Source: Sulfurovum sp. (GTDB lineage Bacteria > Campylobacterota > Campylobacteria > Campylobacterales > Sulfurovaceae). Taken from it: 53,180 nt of DNA. Below the pieces are notes generated by a model, which was not told the DNA's origin, did not search any database, and saw nothing but the letters and a program-made list of their open reading frames with translations. The stretch spans positions 1-53,180 of the forward strand of contig JAMONL010000018.1 in the NCBI GenBank assembly GCA_027065815.1, read 5' to 3'. A program made the translations under genes and the position numbers. The first letter of the stretch is position 1. The number at the start of each line of letters is the position of its first letter. This document shows, in pieces, positions 20,111 through 28,150 of the stretch.

Positions 20111-20188
20111 GGAAAATGATACAAAAAGCTGAAAAATCCACTATAATATATGCAATTTATACAGGATATCTCTAATAATAGGAAAAAA

Positions 20189-22504
20189 ATGAGTTTGATA
20201 CAAAAAGCAAAAGATTTTCTCGGTATTGATATAAAAGAGGACAAATACGCCCTTGTGGACGACCCAATCTTCGGAAAAGTAGCCAAAGACAAAGCACCGG
20301 ATAAATGGGTACGTTCTACCTGTGGATACTGTGGTGTCGGATGCGGAATGTATATTGGTGTGAAGAACGGCAAAGCTGTCTACTCCAAAGGTGATCCTCT
20401 GCATTCCGTGAATTTCGGGACGCTCTGTCCAAAAGGACTGAGTGAACATAAAATGGTGTATGCCGATTCCCGTGTACAAGCACCGCTTATACGCAAAAAT
20501 GGAGAGCTGACCGCCAGTACCTGGGAAGAGACCTTCAAGCATACTTCAGACGAATTCAAACGTATTCAGGCCGAACACGGAAAAGGTGCTGTGGCGGTCA
20601 TCTCTACAGGTCAGCTGCTTACCGAAGATTTTTATGCTTTGGGGAAATTCGTTCAACTTGGACTTGAAACCAACAATTATGACGGTAACACCACACTCTG
20701 CATGGCTTCAGCCGTGATGGGTTACAAACAGACTTTTGGATCTGATGGTCCTACCGGCTGTTATGAAGACTTTGAAAAAGCAGATGTCATTATGCTTATC
20801 GGAGCGAATATTGCCGATAACCACCCTATTTTGAAACTGCATATTGCTAGAAATGAACAAGTGACCGGTAAAAAACCAACCATTATCGTCGTAGATCCGC
20901 GCAAGTCCAAAACCGCACAAATGGCAGATATTTTCGTACCTTTGAAACCACGTTCTGATCTTGCTTTGATCAACGGACTCTGTTACATCATTTTTGAGCA
21001 GGGTTGGGAGAATGAAAAGTTCATCCGTGAACGTACCAACGGATATAAAGAGTTCAAGAAGCACATTTTAGCCAACTACCCGCCTCAAGAAGTTTCTGTC
21101 ATCACGGGCATCGATGTTAAAGAGCTTTATAACCTTGCCAAGATCTACGCTACAGCAGATGCTGTGATGTCAGCCTGGACCATGGGCGTGAACCAGAGTT
21201 CCATCGGAACAGATACGGTCTCTGCCATCTGTAACCTTGCCCTCATTACCGGAAATGTCGGACGTGAAGGGGCATCACCGATGTCTATTACCGGACAGTG
21301 TAATGCTATGGGAACACGTGAATTCGGCTTTACCTCCTCCATTCCGGGATACAGAAACTATGCTTCGAACTCTGACAGACAGGCTTTTGCTGACATTGTA
21401 AATGTCCCTGTAGACCTGGTACCGACCAAACGCGGCTATGCCTACCCGCAGATCATCGATGCCATTAACAGAGGAGAGATCAAAGCACTGTGGGTCGTGG
21501 CGACCAACCCACTGGTGAGTTTTCCAGACCAAAACGCCCTGCGTGAAGCCCTGAAAAAGCTTGATATTCTTGTGGTACAGGATGCCTTTATGTCTGACAC
21601 TGCCCAGATCGCCGATGTGGTCTTTGCAGCTGCGACCTGGTCTGAAAAAGAAGGATGCTATACCAATTCAGAAAGACGCTGCAACTATGCGAAAAAAGCT
21701 GTTGAACCATTGGGAGACAGTAAAGCAGACCTTGACATCGTGAGAGAGTTCTCTAGCTATTTTGAAGATAAACATGCACTTCTTTTTAAAGATCTCAAAA
21801 CACCCAGAGATGTCTTTGAAGAGATCAAACGTGTCAGCAAAGGACAGCTTTGTGACTACTCGGAAATGTCTTACGAGAAGATAGAACAGCTCGGTGGTAT
21901 CCAGTGGCCATGTAATGAAAAAGCGCCCGAAGGCACCAAACGTCTTTATTCCGAAGATATGCCCTGTAAAACAGCTGACGGGAAAGCCAATCTTCTGCCT
22001 GTAGAGTGGATACCTCTCTCTGAAATGGCCTGTGCAGGTCTGCCGCTTATCCTTAACACCGGACGTACCGTTGAACAGTTCCATACCAGAACCAAAACCG
22101 GAACGATAGGTATTCTGGACGCTTTGGCACCGGAAGCCTGGGTAGATATCAACCCTAAAGATGCTTTGAAACTTCAAGTCAAAAGCGGGGACCGTATCTC
22201 ACTTTCAGGCACACGAGGGAAAGTGGATGATGTCATTGTCAAAGTAAGCCAGACCATCGGTGAAGGAAATATTTTTGTACCTTTCCACTTCAATGAACAG
22301 CTAATCAACAACATCACCATCCCGGAATTTGACCCGAAATCTTTTGAACCCAACTACAAGCAGTGTGCCGTTCAACTCCACTCTGAAGCAGTACCGGAAG
22401 GTATAGTCTATGAAGAAGTGGAGATCTCCGGTTATCTTGAGGGTGTCAAAGTCCACACAGAAGATGTACGTGTTGAAGAGAAAAGTGAGAGTACCGCAAA
22501 GTAG
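20189..22504 (+). CDS. Assimilatory-type molybdopterin nitrate reductase catalytic subunit (NarB/NasA-like)
   Basis: CGYCGVGCGMYIGVKNGKAVYSKGDPLHSVNFGTLCPKG; YDGNTTLCMASAVMGYKQTFGSDGPTGCYEDFEKAD; NSERRCNYAKKAVEPLG; start at MSLIQKAKDFLG with AGGA upstream. Confidence 0.9.
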   Translation: MSLIQKAKDFLGIDIKEDKYALVDDPIFGKVAKDKAPDKWVRSTCGYCGVGCGMYIGVKNGKAVYSKGDPLHSVNFGTLCPKGLSEHKMVYADSRVQAPLIRKNGELTASTWEETFKHTSDEFKRIQAEHGKGAVAVISTGQLLTEDFYALGKFVQLGLETNNYDGNTTLCMASAVMGYKQTFGSDGPTGCYEDFEKADVIMLIGANIADNHPILKLHIARNEQVTGKKPTIIVVDPRKSKTAQMADIFVPLKPRSDLALINGLCYIIFEQGWENEKFIRERTNGYKEFKKHILANYPPQEVSVITGIDVKELYNLAKIYATADAVMSAWTMGVNQSSIGTDTVSAICNLALITGNVGREGASPMSITGQCNAMGTREFGFTSSIPGYRNYASNSDRQAFADIVNVPVDLVPTKRGYAYPQIIDAINRGEIKALWVVATNPLVSFPDQNALREALKKLDILVVQDAFMSDTAQIADVVFAAATWSEKEGCYTNSERRCNYAKKAVEPLGDSKADLDIVREFSSYFEDKHALLFKDLKTPRDVFEEIKRVSKGQLCDYSEMSYEKIEQLGGIQWPCNEKAPEGTKRLYSEDMPCKTADGKANLLPVEWIPLSEMACAGLPLILNTGRTVEQFHTRTKTGTIGILDALAPEAWVDINPKDALKLQVKSGDRISLSGTRGKVDDVIVKVSQTIGEGNIFVPFHFNEQLINNITIPEFDPKSFEPNYKQCAVQLHSEAVPEGIVYEEVEISGYLEGVKVHTEDVRVEEKSESTAK

Positions 22505-22580
22505 AAAAGTAGCAAATATTTCTACATGTGATAAAGTTCTTTGGGTATAATTCCGATATTAACTATTAAGGCTAACTGTC

Positions 22581-24038
22581 GTGGAAACAACTTTAACTAA
22601 AACCCAAAAATTCATTCTCAAACTCTTCCCGGAGATCATGGTCAAAGGTTCTTCTGCCAAGAGGCAGATGGTCGGACAACTCTACAACAACCTTGTGAAA
22701 CTTTTAAAACGTATCGATTCAGAGATTCATGTTAAAAAATTCTCCGATAAAATTGAAGTGGTGACTCCTGTAGATGTTGTGATCGAAGTAAGACAGACAC
22801 TATTGAACACACCGGGAATAGAACAGGTACTTGAAGCTTTACAGTTTGACAATATGGACAGCCTGGACAAAATAAAAGTACAAGTTGCAGAAGTCATGAC
22901 CAAAGAGATCAATGACAAAACGTTTGTGGTCCGTGTCAAACGTTCGGGAAAACACCCTTATAACTCTACAAAGATAGAACAAACCGTAGGTGGCTACATG
23001 CTGGCACACTCTACGGCCAAAGGCGTTGACCTGCACAACCCTGAAGTGACCATCCGTCTGGAGCTCATTAACAATCAGCTCAATATCATTACACTCAAAC
23101 ACATAGGGCTTGCAGGCTTTCCTATAGGTACACAGGGTGACATACTCTCTTTAATGTCCGGGGGGTTTGACTCTACCATAGCCTCTTACCTCACAATGAA
23201 AAGAGGGATAAAAACCCATTTCATCTTCTTTAACCTTGGCGGTATTGCCCATGAGATCGGTGTAAAACAGGTTGCACTCTACCTTTGGTCCAAGTTTGGT
23301 GCCTCTCACAAAGTAAAATTCATCTCTATCCCTTTTGAACCTGTGGTAGAAGAGATCTTCCGTTCTACCCATGAAACCTATATGGGTGTCACCCTCAAAC
23401 GTCTCATGCTCATAGCAGCAGAGAAAGTAGCAAATGAAATGGAGATCGATGCGCTGCTTACAGGAGAAAGTGTTGCACAGGTTTCAAGCCAGACACTCCG
23501 TAACTTGGCACTGATCGACCAGGTAACCAACAAACTTGTACTGCGTCCGCTTGCAACGATGAATAAACCGGACATCATGCACATGGCTGACGAGATCGGT
23601 ACACGCCGTTTTGCAGAGAGTATGCCTGAGTATTGCGGCGTCATTTCCAAAAACCCTATTACCCACGGTTCTTTTAAACGTATGGAAAGAGAAGCCAAAC
23701 ATTTTAACTATGAAGTCTTGGACAAAGCAGTAGAAGATGCCAAAACGATCTATGTCGATGAGATCATCGATGATGTAACCAAAGCATCACCAATTGAAGT
23801 CATTTCTGAGTTAAATGATGATTTTGTGGTCATCGATATACGTGCAGAAGATGCTTGTATTGAAACGAGCTGTGAAAGCATCAAAATACCATTTCATAAA
23901 CTCAAAACAGAGTTTAAAAAATTGCCAAAAGGTAAAGAGTACCTGCTCTACTGTGAAAAAGGGATCATGAGCCAGTTACATGCGCAGTATCTGCGTGATG
24001 CTGAAGATGCAGAGAATGTGAGAGTGTATAGACCTTAG
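22581..24038 (+). CDS. thiI: tRNA 4-thiouridine synthase ThiI with C-terminal rhodanese domain
   Basis: THUMP region, SGGFDSTIASYLTMKRG PP-loop, rhodanese-like tail VVIDIRAEDACIET...LLYCEKGIMS; starts with GTG. Confidence 0.9.
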   Translation: METTLTKTQKFILKLFPEIMVKGSSAKRQMVGQLYNNLVKLLKRIDSEIHVKKFSDKIEVVTPVDVVIEVRQTLLNTPGIEQVLEALQFDNMDSLDKIKVQVAEVMTKEINDKTFVVRVKRSGKHPYNSTKIEQTVGGYMLAHSTAKGVDLHNPEVTIRLELINNQLNIITLKHIGLAGFPIGTQGDILSLMSGGFDSTIASYLTMKRGIKTHFIFFNLGGIAHEIGVKQVALYLWSKFGASHKVKFISIPFEPVVEEIFRSTHETYMGVTLKRLMLIAAEKVANEMEIDALLTGESVAQVSSQTLRNLALIDQVTNKLVLRPLATMNKPDIMHMADEIGTRRFAESMPEYCGVISKNPITHGSFKRMEREAKHFNYEVLDKAVEDAKTIYVDEIIDDVTKASPIEVISELNDDFVVIDIRAEDACIETSCESIKIPFHKLKTEFKKLPKGKEYLLYCEKGIMSQLHAQYLRDAEDAENVRVYRP

Positions 24039-24048
24039 TATCACTTAG

Positions 24049-25404
24049 CTATTGAGTCTTATTTTTGTACACTTTCCCATCTTTCATAATCATCACAAAA
24101 TTCTTGTCTGGATCTGCTACAAGATCAAGATCTTTTAGTGGATCTCCATCTACAAGAATCATATCTGCATAAGCACCTTCCTTCAAAACTCCCAACTCCC
24201 TCGGATAAGGATCTCTTGGTCCACACATTTTAAGCAGTTGCGCATTGTCATGGGTTGCCATTTTGAGTGCTTCATAGGGAGTAAACCAACGCTTCAATTT
24301 TGCAAGCATCTTCCCTTGTTTGGCCGCTGATGCAGGATCAAAAAGGGCATCGGTACCAAAAGCCATTTTTACCCCCATAGCTTTAGCCATCTTGTAGACC
24401 CTATCTGTTCCAGAAGTAGTTTCAATCCATTTTTGTGTACTCTGTGGATTATCAAAATGAAGACGATCTTCATCATCAAGTAGAGGTTGAATGGAGAGCC
24501 ATGCACCTTTTTCTTTCATCATTTCAAGTGTCTTTTCTTCTTTGATAAGCATTCCATGTTCAATCGACATAACCCCTGCTTTCAAGGCAGTTCGAATAGA
24601 TTTATCCGTAAAAACATGGGCAGCGACATATGTATTCCACGTTTTAGCTACTTCTACGATAGCCTTCATCTCTTCATAAGTATACTGCTGAACATCGAGT
24701 GGATCATAGGCGGATGATACACCGCCACCACATGAAATTTTGATCTGAGTGGCACCCATACGCAGAATCTCTCTTGTACGCTTAATGACATCTGGAACCC
24801 CGTCAGCAGTCAGGATCAGACCGTTACGCTCCCAGTAAGTAAGTGGGTCTGTACTGTTTGTAGGTACAGCATTCTTTCCACGGAAGTCGAAGTGGCCGGA
24901 AGTCTGGCTCATCGGAGGACCGGAAATATACATACGTGGTCCCGGATGCTCCCCTGAATCAGTAAACTTTTTGACAGCGAAAGGGTTACCTCCTACATCT
25001 CGTATAGAAGTAAACCCACGCATAAGTGTTTCTTCTGCACCCAAAAAACCAATGATGGCGACTTCACTCATATCACCAGTCACCAAAGTACTAGCTGGTG
25101 CATTTGCATAATAAGTATGCCAGTGTGCATCAATAAGTCCTGGAATAAGTGTTTTCCCCTTTGCATCGATTACCATTGCACCTTTAGGGGAAAGAATCGA
25201 TTTTGCTATTTTGGTAATTTTATTACCCTCAACGAGCAGGCTCATTCCACTTGCAACATTTTCATTCTGACCATCAAATATTTTGGCATTGATAATGAGT
25301 ACACTGCTTTTTGGCTTGTTTTCCTCTGCAACTGCTCCCGTTAACAACATGATGCCAGCTATAAATCCTGCAATAACGCTACTTTTCAATATTTTCACAT
25401 GCAA
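24049..25404 (-). CDS. Secreted amidohydrolase-family metal-dependent hydrolase
   Basis: Signal peptide; GLIDAHWHTYY, AAHVFTDKSIRTALKAGVMSIEHG, FGTDALFDPA, AYADMILVDGDPLKDL. Confidence 0.9.
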   Translation of the reverse strand: MHVKILKSSVIAGFIAGIMLLTGAVAEENKPKSSVLIINAKIFDGQNENVASGMSLLVEGNKITKIAKSILSPKGAMVIDAKGKTLIPGLIDAHWHTYYANAPASTLVTGDMSEVAIIGFLGAEETLMRGFTSIRDVGGNPFAVKKFTDSGEHPGPRMYISGPPMSQTSGHFDFRGKNAVPTNSTDPLTYWERNGLILTADGVPDVIKRTREILRMGATQIKISCGGGVSSAYDPLDVQQYTYEEMKAIVEVAKTWNTYVAAHVFTDKSIRTALKAGVMSIEHGMLIKEEKTLEMMKEKGAWLSIQPLLDDEDRLHFDNPQSTQKWIETTSGTDRVYKMAKAMGVKMAFGTDALFDPASAAKQGKMLAKLKRWFTPYEALKMATHDNAQLLKMCGPRDPYPRELGVLKEGAYADMILVDGDPLKDLDLVADPDKNFVMIMKDGKVYKNKTQ

Positions 25405-25485
25405 TCCTTTTTAAATTTATCTATAATTCATACTACTCAAATTGACTTAAATATGAAATGAGTATTGTTTTGAATGCAAAGTTTT

Positions 25486-25520
25486 AAAACCTCATAAAAT
25501 AGTTAACTTTATAAGGTTTT
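25486..25520. terminator. AAAACCT(T/C)ATAAA inverted repeat, family A
   Basis: AAAACCTCATAAA-N9-TTTATAAGGTTTT, 12/13 bp stem. Confidence 0.6.
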
Positions 25521-25582
25521 TATTTGTACAAAATATCCGATATCATGAAATGAACACACAAGACGCATCAAAACGCTATACT

Positions 25583-26485
25583 TTAGTCTAATAACATCTT
25601 CAGATCATTCAAATCAAAAAGAAGCAGATTTTTATCTTTTATAGAAAGCAGTTCATTGGAAAACCCACTTTTTGAGAAGAGTGCATAGATATCTACAGGT
25701 ATACCAGACTGAAGCGCTTTGTCTTTAAGCTTATTGAGCTCATTTTTACAAATCTTGCGGTCTTTATACTTACACTCTCCAAGTATGAGTTTTTTATCTC
25801 TTGTCACGGCAAGGATGTCAAACTCACTGTGTTGATCCCAGTATGATCCGCTGCTGAGCAGTGGCGACCTGGATTCATAATACTTTAGCAGGAGATCATC
25901 GCAAAGCTGTTCATAGACAAGGGTTCGTAAACGTTCGTAATGCTTTTCAAAATTCTCAAGGAAAGGCCTGCTCTCACCTCTTGACAATTCTTCTCTGTAA
26001 TGGGTGACAAACCCGAACCAAAAACGCATGAAAGGCTGAACAAATCGCAGTTTATCCTGTACGCGGTAGGAACGCAGTTCTTTTTTGAGTTTGTGTTTGG
26101 GGTGTATTTTGAGCGGGCGTTCCCTCGTCTGTTCAATATAAAGTATATTCAGGGAGATCAACTCCTGGATGATCTCTTCACCAAGGCCTTCACTCAATCG
26201 GGCTTTTTTCAGTACAGCATAAAACTTTCCATCCCCTCTTGCAACAGCCATCAGCACATCACGATAAGGCGTGTCCAAAAGATAGGAAGGGGAGACAAGA
26301 TGTTGGAACTTGCTGAAGTTCTGTACGAAGTTATTTTCAACCATAGAAAAAACATTATCAAAAAAATCCAATTCGATACTCTCTTCTATCCCGCCTAAAA
26401 TAGAAAAGTATTCAACAGATTGCTCCAGCGTCAAATGGGGGTTGTAGTTACAAAAATAATTAAATGCGTTTTTAATGGTACCCAT
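25583..26485 (-). CDS. DUF234/PD-(D/E)XK-type protein without AAA ATPase domain
   Basis: FRFWFGFV... core then nuclease-like SEFDILAVTRDKKLILGECKYK; no Walker motifs. Confidence 0.75.
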   Translation of the reverse strand: MGTIKNAFNYFCNYNPHLTLEQSVEYFSILGGIEESIELDFFDNVFSMVENNFVQNFSKFQHLVSPSYLLDTPYRDVLMAVARGDGKFYAVLKKARLSEGLGEEIIQELISLNILYIEQTRERPLKIHPKHKLKKELRSYRVQDKLRFVQPFMRFWFGFVTHYREELSRGESRPFLENFEKHYERLRTLVYEQLCDDLLLKYYESRSPLLSSGSYWDQHSEFDILAVTRDKKLILGECKYKDRKICKNELNKLKDKALQSGIPVDIYALFSKSGFSNELLSIKDKNLLLFDLNDLKMLLD

Positions 26486-26547
26486 ACCTCACTTTATTCA
26501 TGAATATAAGTTTAACATACATTTGATATAATGTCTTTATAGTAAAA

Positions 26548-26564
26548 TGATTATTTTTTAATCA
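26548..26564. promoter_or_regulatory. TGATTA-N5-TAATCA palindrome between -10 and start of the Fis-type regulator
   Basis: TGATTATTTTTTAATCA; upstream TATAAT at 26527-26532; start codon at 26590. Confidence 0.7.
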
Positions 26565-26589
26565 ACTAATTCATACTTAAAGTGCTGCA

Positions 26590-27324
26590 ATGGAACAATT
26601 TTTCACCAAATCTGAACATGTACAGAATATTATCAAGGGTTTCAACCTTACAAAAACACTCTTTGTGTCATCTATTATCATCGGGGAAGAGAATATTGGG
26701 AAAAAATTGTTGGTAAGACATCTCTTTCCAAATGCCCGTGTGGTCTCAGGTGATGACCAGGAAGCCGTTGTAGCAGCTTTGAGCGAATATGATGAGCTCA
26801 TCATCACGGATTTTGAGAAGTTAAGTAATCAGGAATCTCTGAACCTTGACAATAAACGTATTATCGCTACGGCCAATTATATAGGAAACAAACAGACCAT
26901 CGACAATCTTTTTGCTTTTATCTATACACTTCCCTCACTTAAAGAACGTCTTGAAGATACTGCCCATATCAAAGCGCTTTATATCAAAGAAGCCTGTGAT
27001 AATCTTATGATTGACATGGATGAGATGTCAACTCAGGATATACCGGTAAACCTGACACAGAACTCAAAAAGCCTTAAAAGCACTATATACAAATACCTGA
27101 TGACACATTCTATGAATAAAAAAGATATACAGGAAGCTGTTCATAGCTATATCCTGAAAGAGCTTCATGGGAATAACGGTTACAAAGAGCATTTGTCACT
27201 CTATGAAAAACCGCTTATAGAAGCCGGTCTGCAGAAGTTTGGATCTCAATTGCAACTTTCACAAATACTCGGGATAAACAGAAATACCTTACGAAAGAAG
27301 ATACATGAACACGGAATCGATTAA
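26590..27324 (+). CDS. Degenerate NtrC-like regulator: reduced AAA+ domain plus Fis-type HTH, no receiver domain
   Basis: Walker A-like IIGEENIGKKLLVRHLFP; DELIITDFEKL, KRIIATANYIGN, LPSLKERLEDTAHI match sigma54-activator blocks; C-terminal AGLQKFGSQLQLSQILGINRNTLRKKI. Confidence 0.82.
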   Translation: MEQFFTKSEHVQNIIKGFNLTKTLFVSSIIIGEENIGKKLLVRHLFPNARVVSGDDQEAVVAALSEYDELIITDFEKLSNQESLNLDNKRIIATANYIGNKQTIDNLFAFIYTLPSLKERLEDTAHIKALYIKEACDNLMIDMDEMSTQDIPVNLTQNSKSLKSTIYKYLMTHSMNKKDIQEAVHSYILKELHGNNGYKEHLSLYEKPLIEAGLQKFGSQLQLSQILGINRNTLRKKIHEHGID

Positions 27325-28006
27325 TTTTCAATCCTTTTTGGATTGGGACAATAGTCCTTTTATACTTTTCTCTTCTTTAGGGAAAATACTCTACCTGAAC
27401 AACTCTGCAGAGATCCTTTTTGGATATGTCTCAAAACAGGAACTTTATGACCTGGCACTTGCTTATGCTCCACAAAATTTTGGATACAAGACCACAACCC
27501 TTTCCCTAAACTACGACTCTTTTACCTTTTATGCCATCACCATCGGCTATGAGAACGAAGAGCAGATATCCATACGCTTTTACAATGCACCGAGAATACG
27601 TTCTACCACACCAATAGAAAAAGACAAACTGGTCACAACCGATATCAATCTGCTGCTTGAGGCGAACATTGCGCTGTTCAGGACAAAAAATCCCAATCAT
27701 CTTCAGCTTTTGACCGATCATGATATCCCTGCTTTCAAAATAGACCAGAACAATTTTTCCAAACTGCTCAGAAAAACACTGGATTCATTCAGGGCATCAG
27801 ACTCCATCAACATTACTCTTAAACTGCTCACCGGTGAACATGTGATCATTTCAGGAAAGAAGAAAGCGATCGTACAACTCTCCATTGAAGCCAACGGTAG
27901 ATATTCCGATGCTGATGAAGAGGTCAAAAGTATTGCAATGCAGTGCCATATTGCCCATCTTCTAAAAGAGAGAACCATAAAACTTGAAATTCCCCTTATC
28001 ACTTAA
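27305..28006 (+). CDS. PAS-domain NtrB-like protein with degenerate kinase region
   Basis: N-terminal PAS (SPFILFSSLGKILYLNNSAEILFGYVSKQEL); later DIPAFKIDQNNFSKLLRKTLDSF resembles a degenerate HATPase N-box; no H-box seen; overlaps upstream gene by 20 nt. Confidence 0.72.
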   Translation: MNTESINFQSFLDWDNSPFILFSSLGKILYLNNSAEILFGYVSKQELYDLALAYAPQNFGYKTTTLSLNYDSFTFYAITIGYENEEQISIRFYNAPRIRSTTPIEKDKLVTTDINLLLEANIALFRTKNPNHLQLLTDHDIPAFKIDQNNFSKLLRKTLDSFRASDSINITLKLLTGEHVIISGKKKAIVQLSIEANGRYSDADEEVKSIAMQCHIAHLLKERTIKLEIPLIT

Positions 28007-28062
28007 GTACATGATATAAGGTTACTTTATTAAACATATAATTTAAAATTAAAGCTTCATAT

Positions 28063-28079
28063 TGATTAAAAATTAATCA
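28063..28079. promoter_or_regulatory. TGATTA-N5-TAATCA palindrome upstream of amt1
   Basis: TGATTAAAAATTAATCA; TATGAT at 28111-28116, 40 bp from centre. Confidence 0.75.
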
Positions 28080-28150
28080 AACCTTCTCCGCTAAAAACAT
28101 CGATTCATGTTATGATTATTCCGTAAAAACACACATTAAAGGAATAAAGC

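Noticed and set aside
21668-22177. 169-aa minus-strand ORF inside narB
   Set aside because: Shadow ORF; composition unlike a real protein.
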